Assembly (NCBI RefSeq): GCF_000214825.1
Contig: NC_015581.1
Coordinates: 806,001-870,000, forward strand
From: Thiomicrospira cyclica ALM1
GTDB taxonomy: Bacteria > Pseudomonadota > Gammaproteobacteria > Thiomicrospirales > Thiomicrospiraceae
DNA: 64,000 nt
Reading direction: 5' to 3'
The notes under the pieces are model-generated. The model was not told the DNA's origin. It did not search any database and saw nothing but the letters and a program-made list of their open reading frames with translations. Every line of letters begins with the position of its first letter. Positions within the stretch are counted from its first letter, which is position 1. Below, piece by piece: positions 28,505-37,914 of this stretch. The position numbers were made by a program, and so were the translations under genes.

Positions 28505-30310
28505 TTAACTACCGGGCGAAATCATCAACACCTGGCCTGGATGCAAAAAACCGCGTGGGTTAAGACCGTTTTGACGCTGAATATCACGGGTATTCACATT
28601 AAAGGCGCGTGCTATATCCCAGAGTGTGTCGCCTTTCTTTACTACATATTCAGTAGTCGCATTTGGTAAATGCAACTCAAGGGTTTGTCTTGGTCTTATT
28701 ACCGAATTTTGACCAAGCCTGTTCCAACGCCTAAGTTCATTAACACTGACGGCGTATCGCTGAGCGATTTGCCATAGGCTTTCTCCTGCTTGAACCCGGT
28801 GTTGGATTTGACGATGTGTTGCAGTGACAGAAGTCGTAACGGCAGTTGGGGTTGCAATAGCAAGTATTTGACCGACTTGAAGGGGTCGTTTTGGGTCAAG
28901 GTCATTCCAAGCCGCTAGGTCGGCAATGGATACGCGGTAATCACGGGCAATAGTCCATAAGGATTGGCCAGATCGTACTTGGTGTGTTTGAGTTGGTTGT
29001 TCGGCACGAGAACTGGCGGTGTTAGCGATGTTTAACCCTGGTCTAGGTGCTGCATTGTTTGAAGCGAGTAATGTTGAACCGGCTTCAGCGGGTATAGGAA
29101 TCGTAAGCGTGCGACCTATGCGAATCGTATTGTTGGACAGATTATTTAAGCGACGAATTTCGGCTACGGATGTTCCATAGCGTTGTGCTATTTGACCAAG
29201 AGTATCGCCTGCGACAACCCGATGATTTTGCCAGCGGATATCGTAAAGATTATGTGCCTGAGTTAGAGATGCTTGAAAGCGACTGGCATGCTCAATGGGT
29301 AAGAGTAATGAATGAGGACCATTGGGTGGCGACACATGCTTTAAATAACCAGGGTTTAGATGATTGAGTAAATCAACATCAATCTCAGCAAGGTCAGCCG
29401 CTTGTTGCAAGCTAAACTGTCTCTCCAATTCAATGCGAGTTAAATAGGGTTCATTGGCAACCGGAATAATTGGGAGTTCATAGTCTCGATGGTACTTGTG
29501 TAAGTAACTAACGGCCAATAGCTGTGGCACATAGTTACGCGTTTCGGGCGGAAGATAAGGACGAATGTTCCAGTAGGTTGGCTCAGTACCTGGACGCTCG
29601 CGTTCAAGACGTGCCTTTGCCTGCGTTACTCGACCGAAACCAGCATTATAAGATGCTAAAGCTAAAAGCCAATCTTGATCGTTTAGGTTATATAGCCTTT
29701 CTAGGTAGTTGAGTGCTGCTTGTGTACTTAAATAAATATCCTGTCTACCGTCAAACCACCAGTTTTGATCTAGGTTATGGTTTCTTCCGGTACTTGGAAT
29801 AAACTGCCACAAACCCACCGCACTCATATTTGATCTGGCATAAGGAACAAAGGCACTTTCTATGACAGGAAGTAGTGCTAATTCCATGGGCATTTCGCGT
29901 TCGTTAATGGCATCGTAGATTAAATATAAATAGGGTTGTGCTCGCTCAGATACGCGTTCAAAGTGTCTTGGGCTGTTTATGTAAAAATTCAAATATTCTT
30001 GATAATGAGGTTGATGTTCGTAAATAAGATCAAAACTATGTGCAATTTGATCCCATAGGTTATCGAGCGGCAGGTCTGGGCGTTTATCGTTTAAATCAAA
30101 AGGCCGTGTGCGTTCTTGTAAGATAGCATCAATGTGGGATTCGGCACTGGATATCCGACGTTGTGAGCTAGCTGAGCTGATCGAAGTTGATGAACCTTTT
30201 GCATCTGCGTCTGCTGTATTGCTATTTTGACTAGGGGATTTAAGGGTCTGGCAACCTGACAGCAGCAGGGTAACACTGAGACTTAGTAAGGTTAATTTGA
30301 GTTTATACAT
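28505..30310 (-). CDS. mltD: Membrane-bound lytic murein transglycosylase D with LysM repeats
   Basis: 601-aa lipoprotein with lipobox LLSGC (Cys20). The SLT domain carries ESAFVPYARSNMSAVGLWQF and ASYNAGFGRV. Four LysM glycan-binding repeats follow, beginning at about VVAGDTLG, HQVRSGQS, HRVQAGES and YVVKKGDT. E. coli MltD has two LysM repeats, so this one is longer at the C-terminus. It precedes slt and is followed on the other side by gloB in the same orientation, as in E. coli mltD-gloB. Confidence 0.94.
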   Translation of the reverse strand: MYKLKLTLLSLSVTLLLSGCQTLKSPSQNSNTADADAKGSSTSISSASSQRRISSAESHIDAILQERTRPFDLNDKRPDLPLDNLWDQIAHSFDLIYEHQPHYQEYLNFYINSPRHFERVSERAQPYLYLIYDAINEREMPMELALLPVIESAFVPYARSNMSAVGLWQFIPSTGRNHNLDQNWWFDGRQDIYLSTQAALNYLERLYNLNDQDWLLALASYNAGFGRVTQAKARLERERPGTEPTYWNIRPYLPPETRNYVPQLLAVSYLHKYHRDYELPIIPVANEPYLTRIELERQFSLQQAADLAEIDVDLLNHLNPGYLKHVSPPNGPHSLLLPIEHASRFQASLTQAHNLYDIRWQNHRVVAGDTLGQIAQRYGTSVAEIRRLNNLSNNTIRIGRTLTIPIPAEAGSTLLASNNAAPRPGLNIANTASSRAEQPTQTHQVRSGQSLWTIARDYRVSIADLAAWNDLDPKRPLQVGQILAIATPTAVTTSVTATHRQIQHRVQAGESLWQIAQRYAVSVNELRRWNRLGQNSVIRPRQTLELHLPNATTEYVVKKGDTLWDIARAFNVNTRDIQRQNGLNPRGFLHPGQVLMISPGS

Positions 30311-30394
30311 AAGAAATTCATCAAGTTAATAATTTTTGCCTATTGTAAACTGTTTTTTTAGGTGTGGCTAATAATATGCCAAGAAATCTAATGC

Positions 30395-31189
30395 TTAAAT
30401 CGTTTGCTCTAACACGCCAGTAGCATCCAGTTCATCTTTCCATTCTCTTAAACAAGCAAATTTCTGGCCAATTGTGACAGTTTTAATGGGTTTTTGCAGG
30501 CGTTGTTCAATTATGGTGGCAACATCGGGTGAATCCGTTCTTAAAAAAGGGTTGGTGTCGAGTTCAAGTTGCAATGCTGTAACCGCTAGCGGATGCTGTG
30601 ATTTGTAAGCTTTATTCACTTTATAATGGCGTTGTTGCAGAATGGGGTTGTTGGATTCAACTCGAATAGCAAAATTTAGGTTGGCCAGACTATATTCATG
30701 GCCACAATATACCTTTAGGTGCGCAGGAAGGGTTTTAATAGTCGCGAGGGAGTGAGCCATTTGATCAGCTGTGCCTTCAAAAACGCGACCACAACCTCCG
30801 GTAAATAGTGTATCGCCACAAAAGAGTGCATCTTGCCCAACAAAACATAGATGATCGAGGGTGTGTCCAGGAGTAGCAATAACCCTAAAGCTTGAGTCTG
30901 ATAAGGTGATGATGTCGCCATCCTTAATTGGGTGGGTTACAGGCACTTTTTGTAATGATGACGGCGCATAAACTTGTGCTGCGGGGTGGTGCTCTAAAAG
31001 GCTGTTGACGCCACCAATATGATCGGCATGATGGTGGGTAATTAAAATACCACTGAGCTGGCGTTGATGTTGTGCTAACCATTGAAGAACTGGTTTTGCG
31101 TCACCTGGGTCAATAACCCATGTATGCTGAGGTTGTTCAATCAGCCAGATATAGTTATCATTAAACGCGGTTAAGCTGTGAACTATCAT
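30395..31189 (-). CDS. gloB: Hydroxyacylglutathione hydrolase (glyoxalase II)
   Basis: 264-aa cytosolic metallo-beta-lactamase-fold thioesterase that hydrolyses S-lactoylglutathione in methylglyoxal detoxification. The dinuclear metal motif THHHADHIGG is at residues 51-60, with further ligands in TPGHTLDH, CGDTLF and CGHEYSL. GGAG lies eight bases before the ATG. Divergent from the yafS-like gene, as in E. coli gloB/yafS. Confidence 0.95.
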   Translation of the reverse strand: MIVHSLTAFNDNYIWLIEQPQHTWVIDPGDAKPVLQWLAQHQRQLSGILITHHHADHIGGVNSLLEHHPAAQVYAPSSLQKVPVTHPIKDGDIITLSDSSFRVIATPGHTLDHLCFVGQDALFCGDTLFTGGCGRVFEGTADQMAHSLATIKTLPAHLKVYCGHEYSLANLNFAIRVESNNPILQQRHYKVNKAYKSQHPLAVTALQLELDTNPFLRTDSPDVATIIEQRLQKPIKTVTIGQKFACLREWKDELDATGVLEQTI

Positions 31190-31306
31190 TAGGTGACTCC
31201 TTAAGCTTTTGCAAAGATTATACTCGGCTTATAACGTCTTGGATATCCTTTGAGCTTAATCAATAAAAGTAATGTGGTTGTTTAGAATGCAACCGAAAGG
31301 TGGTCT

Positions 31307-32119
31307 ATGTCGTTAGAGTTACGTGACATCGAATCTCATGTAGGTTTTCAACGCTATTTATTACGTTGGTTTAAAACACCGTTTGGTAAACAGGCGCTAA
31401 CCTTGGAACGTGCGTTGCTCGATGAGCATTTGAACACATTATTTGGTTATTATTTGGTTCAGATGGGGCGTGTAAGTCACGCCAGTCTACTGGCAACGTC
31501 GCGGATAAAAAACCATATTTTGGTTGATGAAACCTTAACACGCTCTGAAGCAATTACTGAGCGTATAGTGCTGGCTAATTTAATGGCGCAACCCTTTGCC
31601 GCAAGTAGTTTAGATTTAATCTTATTGCCCCATACGCTCGAATCAACGATCGATCCCTATCGGTTTATTCGGTATGTTGATGAATTAATACGTGCCGATG
31701 GTCATCTGGTTATTACTGGCTTTAACCCGATGAGCTGTTTAGTGTTACGGCAGCGACTAGGACGGGATAAATCACGGTGGCGAGCCGCACATATTATTAA
31801 AATGGAGCGTCTGGTTGATTGGTTGCGCTTGCTAGGTTATGAGATTATAGTTAAGGAGTATTCTTCAAGTCGTTGTTTTGAAAGTAAAATAACAGACAAG
31901 ATTAGACCTTTTTATCGTTATGTTCATCGTTTAGGGCGTCCGTTTTCAAAATTGGGCCTTTCGTTGGCGCAAAGCTACATTGTGGTTGCAAAAAAACAAC
32001 AATGGGTGCCTTTACAACCTCGAAAAGCGCATCAATTTACCGAGTGGGTTAGTGGCGCGAATCCGGCAGTAGCTCAATCTCGCCATAGTTCAAGCCCCTC
32101 GAATTCAAAATCTAAATAA
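31307..32119 (+). CDS. SAM-dependent methyltransferase-like protein, YafS family
   Basis: 270 aa resembling E. coli YafS, which lies in the same place between gloB and rnhA. The second half of a class I methyltransferase fold is visible (AASSLDLILLPHTLE, then GHLVITGFNP). The canonical glycine-rich motif I is not obvious, so the first part is divergent. Substrate unknown. Polar, basic C-terminal tail. It is followed by rnhA after 10 bp. Confidence 0.75.
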   Translation: MSLELRDIESHVGFQRYLLRWFKTPFGKQALTLERALLDEHLNTLFGYYLVQMGRVSHASLLATSRIKNHILVDETLTRSEAITERIVLANLMAQPFAASSLDLILLPHTLESTIDPYRFIRYVDELIRADGHLVITGFNPMSCLVLRQRLGRDKSRWRAAHIIKMERLVDWLRLLGYEIIVKEYSSSRCFESKITDKIRPFYRYVHRLGRPFSKLGLSLAQSYIVVAKKQQWVPLQPRKAHQFTEWVSGANPAVAQSRHSSSPSNSKSK

Positions 32120-32129
32120 AGGATAGTCT

Positions 32130-32573
32130 GTGGCGTCTAATCAGGTTGAAGCATTTACCGATGGCGGATGTAAAGGTAATCCTGGCCCTGGTGGCTGGGG
32201 GGTTTTATTGCGTTATGGTGAAAAAGAAAAAGAGCTTTATGGCAGTGAGCCTGAAACGACCAATAATCGTATGGAATTAATGGCCGCGATTATGGCGTTT
32301 GAAACGCTAACTCGTCCGTGTCATGTCAAAATTACCACCGACTCTCAATATGTTAAGAATGGTGTCACGCAATGGCTTGCCGGTTGGAAGAAAAAAGGCT
32401 GGAAGACCGCGGCCAATAAGCCGGTTAAAAACCAAGATTTATGGCAGCGCTTAGATTTGGCGCTGGTTTCACATCAGGTGGAATGGTGTTGGGTAAAGGG
32501 TCATAGTGGCCACCCTGAAAATGAACGGGTCGATCAACTGGCTAATCAAGCCATTGCAGAACTTTTAGGATAA
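32130..32573 (+). CDS. rnhA: Ribonuclease HI
   Basis: 147-aa endonuclease that removes RNA from RNA-DNA hybrids. Catalytic residues Asp11 ([12 protein letters not shown]), Glu49 (NNRMEL) and Asp71 (TTDSQYV) are present, with the last acidic residue in NERVDQLAN. These are one place on from E. coli 10, 48 and 70. The start is a GTG preceded by AAAGGA. In E. coli dnaQ lies next to it. Here a secreted M23 peptidase starts 6 nt downstream. Confidence 0.96.
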   Translation: MASNQVEAFTDGGCKGNPGPGGWGVLLRYGEKEKELYGSEPETTNNRMELMAAIMAFETLTRPCHVKITTDSQYVKNGVTQWLAGWKKKGWKTAANKPVKNQDLWQRLDLALVSHQVEWCWVKGHSGHPENERVDQLANQAIAELLG

Positions 32574-32579
32574 AACAAT

Positions 32580-33497
32580 ATGCATAAATTAACAGCACCC
32601 CGCCGTGTAAAACTAAGTTTTATAAGCGTTCTTGTGATGATAGTGAGCTTGCAACTCAGCAACAATCTTCTTGCATCAAGTGCCAATCCCATCCAGGAGC
32701 AGGCGCTAGTTGAGGGGCGTTTGATACAAGGGGGCTGGGCGTTGATAACAGTGCCGCCCCTAAGTCAATTGCAGTGGGGACAGCGTGAGTGGCAAGCGGA
32801 TGCAAATGGGCAAGCCTTAATTGGTTTTGGTCGTGATCAATCGTCCCTGATTCAAGTAAATGTGAAACCATCGGATCAAGCTAGTTTCACCATTGAAATA
32901 GACTTAACTAACAAAGATTATTTGGTACAGCGGATTGATGGATTACCGCAACGTTTTGTAACACCGGACCCTGAAGCTCAGGAACGTATTCGCCGCGATA
33001 TTGCTATGGCTCGTGCTGCTCGTGAAATTATGCTCGATCGTACGGATTTCATGACCCCCTTTATTTGGCCAGCAGAGGGCACCATTACCGGTGTTTGGGG
33101 AAGTCAGCGTATTTTGAATGGAGAGCCAAGAAGGCCGCATTTTGGTGTGGATATAGCCAATTCAACTGGAACACCGATATTAGCCCCCGCAGCTGGTGAA
33201 GTAACGCTGGTTGCCGATATGGAACTAAGTGGTGGTACGGTGTTTGTTGACCATGGTTTTGGGTTACGTTCTGATTTTTTACATTTGGAAGAAATCTATG
33301 TTCAGGTCGGTGATCAGGTAGAACAAGGTCAGCTGATTGCTACGATGGGTGCGACTGGACGTGCGACTGGACCCCATTTACATTGGGGGATGAGCTGGAT
33401 GGATATTCGGGTAGACCCAGAAGAGGCGTTTGATTTGCCGCGTCGGTTACAATGCGGCGATCAAGTTATTGGTAATAGAGTGATTTTTAACGATTAA
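32580..33497 (+). CDS. M23 family (LytM) peptidoglycan endopeptidase
   Basis: 305-aa exported protein. An N-terminal signal peptide or anchor (about 13-33, VKLSFISVLVMIVSLQL) is followed by a beta-rich pro-region and a C-terminal peptidase_M23 domain. Zinc ligands are His and Asp of RPHFGVDIA and the HLHW motif, so the domain looks active. Role inferred: cross-link cleavage in the periplasm. It sits 6 nt after rnhA, and its end overlaps the convergent bamD end by 11 bp. Confidence 0.88.
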   Translation: MHKLTAPRRVKLSFISVLVMIVSLQLSNNLLASSANPIQEQALVEGRLIQGGWALITVPPLSQLQWGQREWQADANGQALIGFGRDQSSLIQVNVKPSDQASFTIEIDLTNKDYLVQRIDGLPQRFVTPDPEAQERIRRDIAMARAAREIMLDRTDFMTPFIWPAEGTITGVWGSQRILNGEPRRPHFGVDIANSTGTPILAPAAGEVTLVADMELSGGTVFVDHGFGLRSDFLHLEEIYVQVGDQVEQGQLIATMGATGRATGPHLHWGMSWMDIRVDPEEAFDLPRRLQCGDQVIGNRVIFND

Positions 33498-34215
33498 GTT
33501 CAATGACTTGCTGGATATCCACGGCCGTTTCATCTAAGCCCATTTTTTGATGGGCTTTGCGTAACATCACCAAAGCATCACGACTACTTTGTGAGTTTGG
33601 AAACTCCTCAATAACACGTTGGGCACGTGTAGCGGCGGCTAGATAAGCTTGGCGTTCGTAATAAAACTGCGCCACTTGTAAATCACGACGAGCTAAACGG
33701 TTGGTGATAATCACTAGCCGTTGTTGTGCGGCAATCGCATAATCGGTATTTGGAAAGCGTTGGATAACCTCTTGGTAAGCGCGTAACGCTTGCTGGGTTG
33801 ATTGAATGTCGCGGTTGGCAGGATCAGTAATAAAACGGTCTAGCCAGCTGCGGTTAATCGAATCGGCCGATAATGCTTTTAAAAAGTAGGCATAGGGTAG
33901 CTGAGGATGGCGCGGATAGAGACGAATGAATTCATCGAGTTCGCGGATAGCTGACAAAGGTTCATCGTAGCGGTAGTAAGCATAAGCCAGCTCTAAATAG
34001 GCTTGCTCGGCATAATCGCCATAAGGGAAGTTAGCTTTCAGCTTTTCATAAAATTCAATGGCCGATTTCCACTGGCCATTATCAAATTCGGATTTAGCGC
34101 GGTCATAAAATTCTTCAACCGTCCATTGCGACTCGGGTTTTTGAATCAGATTAGAACAACCGGTAATTGTGACCAGGCCAAACAGAATAACAACAAGGCG
34201 AAAAGTTTTTAACAT
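33487..34215 (-). CDS. bamD: Outer membrane protein assembly factor BamD
   Basis: Lipoprotein of the BAM complex that inserts beta-barrel proteins in the outer membrane. I start at ATG 34215 (MLKTFRLVV) with GAGAAA upstream, giving 242 aa like E. coli BamD (245). An earlier ATG at 34266 would put 17 charged residues before the signal peptide. Lipobox ITGC has the acylated Cys20. Five TPR-like repeats follow (for example YAEQAYLELAYAYY). It is divergent from rluD, as in E. coli. Confidence 0.95.
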   Translation of the reverse strand: MLKTFRLVVILFGLVTITGCSNLIQKPESQWTVEEFYDRAKSEFDNGQWKSAIEFYEKLKANFPYGDYAEQAYLELAYAYYRYDEPLSAIRELDEFIRLYPRHPQLPYAYFLKALSADSINRSWLDRFITDPANRDIQSTQQALRAYQEVIQRFPNTDYAIAAQQRLVIITNRLARRDLQVAQFYYERQAYLAAATRAQRVIEEFPNSQSSRDALVMLRKAHQKMGLDETAVDIQQVIELNR

Positions 34216-34286
34216 AATTTCTCGGTTAGAATAGTCAGTAAATATTTTCGATTTTATCATAAACAATTTAGCCTTAAGGATCTGTT

Positions 34287-35360
34287 TTGAATAACCAGCT
34301 TACCTCTAACTCTAATACAACCCTGAGTTTTCGTGTCGAACATCAGGATATGGGTGCTCGCCTGGATGCTACGATAGCGAAGGCTTTTACCAACTATTCA
34401 CGGAGTCGTTTGCAGGGCTGGTTGAAAGAAGGGTTTGTAACGGTTGATGGCGTTGTCATTACCAAGCCTCGCCACACCTTGCTGGGCGGGGAGCTGGTTT
34501 GTGTTACCCCTTTGGAAGAGGACGAAACCCACCAAATTGCTCAATCAATGGATTTGGATATTGTCTATGAAGATGCCGCAATTTTGGTGATCAATAAACC
34601 CGCAAGGCTGGTTGTTCATCCTGGTGCCGGCAATCCTGACGGTACGTTATTAAACGGCTTATTGGCTTACGCACCAGGACTGCGTCAGGTACCTCGCGCT
34701 GGAATTGTGCATCGTCTGGATAAAGACACTACCGGCTTGATGGTGGTGGCAAAAACCTTGCAAGCACAACACCACCTTGTTGATCAGTTGCAACGTCATG
34801 ATGTTGAACGAGTCTATGATGCAATTGTGGTGGGGAATATGATTGCCGGCGGGACGATTAATAAACCCATTGGCCGTCATATTCAGGATCGCAAGAAAAT
34901 GGCGGTGCGTGTGGCTGGTGGTAAACCAGCGGTCAGCCATTACCGTGTGGCAGAAAAGTTTCGCGCGCACACTCATGTTAAAGTCAGCTTAGAAACTGGA
35001 CGAACTCACCAAATTCGTGTGCATATGTCGCATTTGGGTTTCCCATTAGTAGGTGATCCCTTGTATGGTTCCAAGTTGCGCATCCCCAAACAAATGATGC
35101 CTGAGTTTATCGACATTTTAAAAGGCTTTAAACGACAAGCATTACATGCCGGGGTATTGAGCTTAACCCACCCGGTTACGGGAAAAACGATGAAGTGGAA
35201 GGCACCGATTCCCGATGATATGGGTTTGCTAATTGATATTCTGCGCGATGATCAGGTTGACTTTATTGCCAACCGGAACAATGCTTATGATGAAGTGGAT
35301 TATGATTATGACGTTGAAGTTGAGTGGGTCACTGACGCTGATATTCCAGAAGAATATTAG
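34287..35360 (+). CDS. rluD: 23S rRNA pseudouridine synthase RluD
   Basis: Makes pseudouridines 1911, 1915 and 1917 in helix 69 of 23S rRNA. The 357-aa protein has an N-terminal S4 domain (about 20-80) and a catalytic domain with HRLDKDTTGL, where the Asp is the nucleophile. The start is a TTG preceded by AAGGA. It ends in an unusual acidic, tyrosine-rich tail (from about residue 330, with AYDEVDYDYDVEVEW), longer than in E. coli (326 aa). Divergent from bamD and followed by pgeF. Confidence 0.94.
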   Translation: MNNQLTSNSNTTLSFRVEHQDMGARLDATIAKAFTNYSRSRLQGWLKEGFVTVDGVVITKPRHTLLGGELVCVTPLEEDETHQIAQSMDLDIVYEDAAILVINKPARLVVHPGAGNPDGTLLNGLLAYAPGLRQVPRAGIVHRLDKDTTGLMVVAKTLQAQHHLVDQLQRHDVERVYDAIVVGNMIAGGTINKPIGRHIQDRKKMAVRVAGGKPAVSHYRVAEKFRAHTHVKVSLETGRTHQIRVHMSHLGFPLVGDPLYGSKLRIPKQMMPEFIDILKGFKRQALHAGVLSLTHPVTGKTMKWKAPIPDDMGLLIDILRDDQVDFIANRNNAYDEVDYDYDVEVEWVTDADIPEEY

Positions 35361-35386
35361 CGATAGCAGGGATTAAAGGATTGCTT

Positions 35387-36208
35387 ATGTCAGAACATTT
35401 ACCAAATCAAGTTTTGTCTGATCTGTCGTTGCACCATCCTAACTGGACGGCACCGGAATGGGTGCGCGCCTTTACGACGATGCGTACGGGCGGCGTTAGC
35501 CAAGGTGATTATGCGAGTTTAAATCTAGCAGATCATGTTGGTGATGATCCTGCCGCTGTAGTGCAGAACCGAGCCTTGCTGAGTCAGGCTATTGGCAAGG
35601 ATTTAGATTGGTTTTGGATGGCGCAGCAGCACACCACAACCGTTTTACAGGCACCGGATGATTTTGTAACAATGAATACTCGAGCTGATGCTGATGCTGA
35701 TGCATTAGTATCGGCTCCTGTGGCAGATGCCATGTGGACCAGCCAACCAGGCCTGGTAATGACAACGCTGACCGCAGATTGTATGCCGGTGTTGTTCTGT
35801 CATCGTCATACGCCGATAGTAGCCGCCGTACACGCTGGTTGGAAAGGTTTGTTAGATGGTATTTTAGAGCAGACTTTACAAGCGTTACCTGGCCAGCCAG
35901 CTGATTATTGTGCCTGGATTGGTCCTTCAATCTTGCAGGATAATTTTGAGGTCACAGGCGATTTTAGAGCTGATTTTTTAACGCGTGAAGCAGCTTGGCA
36001 AGACTATTTTAAAATCAATCCAGATAATCCCAGTCACTGGTTAGCGGACTTGCCTAGTATGGCAGCATGGGTTTTGAAATCCGCTGGCGTTTCTAGCATT
36101 GACCAAAGTGGTCTGTGTACTTATGAGCAGACACAAGCATTTTATTCCTACCGCCGACAAGCGACCACTGGCCGAATGGTCACTTGTATTTGGATTGATC
36201 CGCAGTAA
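35387..36208 (+). CDS. pgeF: Peptidoglycan editing factor PgeF (YfiH, laccase-domain protein)
   Basis: 273-aa member of the Cu-oxidase_4/YfiH family that prevents misincorporation of serine into peptidoglycan precursors in E. coli. Typical motifs are TTLTADCMPVLF, AAVHAGWKGL and the C-terminal CTYEQ...FYSYRR. ATG 35387 is chosen because AAGGA lies six bases upstream. A TTG at 35381 is too close. It follows rluD by 26 bp, conserving the bamD/rluD/pgeF order. Confidence 0.92.
   Translation: MSEHLPNQVLSDLSLHHPNWTAPEWVRAFTTMRTGGVSQGDYASLNLADHVGDDPAAVVQNRALLSQAIGKDLDWFWMAQQHTTTVLQAPDDFVTMNTRADADADALVSAPVADAMWTSQPGLVMTTLTADCMPVLFCHRHTPIVAAVHAGWKGLLDGILEQTLQALPGQPADYCAWIGPSILQDNFEVTGDFRADFLTREAAWQDYFKINPDNPSHWLADLPSMAAWVLKSAGVSSIDQSGLCTYEQTQAFYSYRRQATTGRMVTCIWIDPQ
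35747..35756. repeat. Iterated palindrome CCAGGCCTGG in pgeF
   Basis: Perfect decamer within ACCAGGCCTGGT; codes Pro-Gly-Leu-Val. Confidence 0.9.
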
Positions 36209-36216
36209 CTTGCTGG

Positions 36217-37068
36217 TTACGCTTCGTTAAAACGCATCGACAAATCAATGGCTTGAATGTGCTTGGTGATGGCACCTGTGGAAATATAGTCAACACCTAA
36301 CTGAGCAAGTTCAGCGAGTTGAGCTAGCTCTACATTACCAGACACTTCCAGTTTCGCTTGGCCTTGGTTTAGCGTTACTGCGGCTTGAATGTCTTCGCGA
36401 CTGAAATTATCGAGCATAATGATATCAGCACCAGCTGTTAAGGCTTCTGCAACTTCAGCGAGGCTTTCTGTTTCTACTTCAATGCTAATACCGGGTTGTT
36501 GAGTTTGAGCCTGTTTAATCGCAGCACTGATGCCGCCGCAGGCATGAATGTGGTTTTCTTTGATTAAAATCGCATCATAAAGACCTTGGCGATGATTGCA
36601 GCCGCCACCACAAAACACGGCATACTTTTGGGCTAAACGCAGGCCTGGTAAGGTTTTACGGGTATCGAGCAGTTGCGTCTTAGTATTACCCATACTACCC
36701 ATAGCCGCAACATACTGTGCCGTAATGGTGGCAGTTGCGGAAAGGGTTTGTAAGAAATTTAAGGCGGTACGTTCGCCGGTTAATAAGGCACGAGCATTAC
36801 CGCGCACTTCACAAAGTGTTTGGTTGGGTGCGAGTCGATCGCTATCTTTTGCTAACCAGTGAATCGAAATTTCAGGGTCAAGTTGATGAAACACTTCGTT
36901 AAACCAGGCCTGGCCACAGAGCACAGCCGATTCTCGGCAGATAACTTTGGCGTGAAGCTGGGCATCTGCCGCAATTAAGTTAGCCGTTAAATCGCCTTGA
37001 CGAAGGTCTTCAGTCAGTGCTTGGCGTACGTTATTGACTAAATCCTGATGGTAGTCTAATTTCTTCAT
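36217..37068 (-). CDS. nadC: Nicotinate-nucleotide pyrophosphorylase (quinolinate phosphoribosyltransferase)
   Basis: 283-aa enzyme of NAD synthesis that converts quinolinate and PRPP to nicotinate mononucleotide. Typical segments are GERTALNFLQ, DTRKTLPGLR, KYAVFCGGGCNHR, KENHI and IMLDNFS. It is divergent from ampD across a 59-bp gap, as in E. coli. One perfect and one near copy of the iterated palindrome lie in it. Confidence 0.96.
   Translation of the reverse strand: MKKLDYHQDLVNNVRQALTEDLRQGDLTANLIAADAQLHAKVICRESAVLCGQAWFNEVFHQLDPEISIHWLAKDSDRLAPNQTLCEVRGNARALLTGERTALNFLQTLSATATITAQYVAAMGSMGNTKTQLLDTRKTLPGLRLAQKYAVFCGGGCNHRQGLYDAILIKENHIHACGGISAAIKQAQTQQPGISIEVETESLAEVAEALTAGADIIMLDNFSREDIQAAVTLNQGQAKLEVSGNVELAQLAELAQLGVDYISTGAITKHIQAIDLSMRFNEA
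36904..36913. repeat. Iterated palindrome CCAGGCCTGG in nadC
   Basis: Perfect decamer; on the coding strand it is read CAG-GCC-TGG (Gln-Ala-Trp), the second frame. Confidence 0.9.
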
Positions 37069-37127
37069 TGCGCCATTACTCTCTTAACCAAGTTATATAA
37101 AATTAAAAGTAGGTATTATAACAAACC

Positions 37128-37733
37128 ATGAACAAGCCAATTGACGACATAACAGTTAATCCCAATACAAGATCAACAGGGTGGTTGCCAGATGCTAAGC
37201 ACTATCCGAGTCCGCATTTTTCACCACGACCTGAGCCAACCGATATTCGATTGTTGGTGGTTCATGGTGTAAGCTTGCCGCGTAATCAGTTTGATACTGG
37301 ATTAGTGCATGCGCTGTTTTTGGGTGAGAAACCACCTTTGCAGGCGGCAGGTCTAGCAGATGTCGCAGAGCTTCGCGTTTCGGCGCATTTTTTGATTCAG
37401 CGCAGCGGTCAGTTGGATCAGTTTGTCAATATTTTTGATCAAGCCTGGCATGCGGGGGCTTCAAGCTATCTGGGTGAGTCGCAATGTAATCGTTTTTCAA
37501 TCGGTGTGGAGCTGGAAGGCTCTGACGATCAGCCGTACACGGCGATTCAGTATAACGTCTTGGCAGACCTGATTGCCGATCTTGAGCAGGTATTGCTAAC
37601 ACACGGACAGCCAATTCCTTTGGTTATTGTGGGTCATCAACATATTGCACCAGGACGAAAGACCGACCCAGGTCCTTATTTTAACTGGACTAGTTTGGCG
37701 CGATTAACACAACGCAATTTAATGTTTGATTGA
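37128..37733 (+). CDS. ampD: 1,6-anhydro-N-acetylmuramyl-L-alanine amidase AmpD
   Basis: 201-aa cytosolic zinc amidase that recycles anhydromuropeptides produced by lytic transglycosylases. Zinc ligands are His46 (LLVVHGVSLP) and the His and Asp of VGHQHIAPGRKTDPGP. There is no signal peptide, which agrees with AmpD rather than the exported AmiD. ampE does not follow it here. Instead a flavodoxin gene with its own promoter lies downstream. Confidence 0.94.
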   Translation: MNKPIDDITVNPNTRSTGWLPDAKHYPSPHFSPRPEPTDIRLLVVHGVSLPRNQFDTGLVHALFLGEKPPLQAAGLADVAELRVSAHFLIQRSGQLDQFVNIFDQAWHAGASSYLGESQCNRFSIGVELEGSDDQPYTAIQYNVLADLIADLEQVLLTHGQPIPLVIVGHQHIAPGRKTDPGPYFNWTSLARLTQRNLMFD

Positions 37734-37803
37734 AAGTCTTAAACAGTCTTTGTTGTCGATATGAGAATCAGTTTTTTTCATCATCTGGGATAAATACACT
37801 CAA

Positions 37804-37832
37804 TTGGCGCAGTTTTGTGGCTGTGCTATTAT
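37804..37832 (+). promoter_or_regulatory. Promoter of fldA
   Basis: TTGGCG (37804-37809), a 17-bp spacer and TATTAT (37827-37832), with TGC directly before the -10 box (extended -10). It leaves a leader of about 75 nt before fldA. Confidence 0.65.
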
Positions 37833-37914
37833 TACACCCACTTAGTTGTTTGCCTGCTTTTAATTCTTTGCATGTTTTAACAGTTTCAATGACGTTTGAA
37901 TAAGGGTTCTTTGA

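Noticed and set aside
27803-28720. ACCAAGCCTG variants in slt and mltD as further iterated-palindrome copies
   Set aside because: They break the AGGCCT core and arise where the protein reads Gln-Ala-Trp or similar, so they were not counted.
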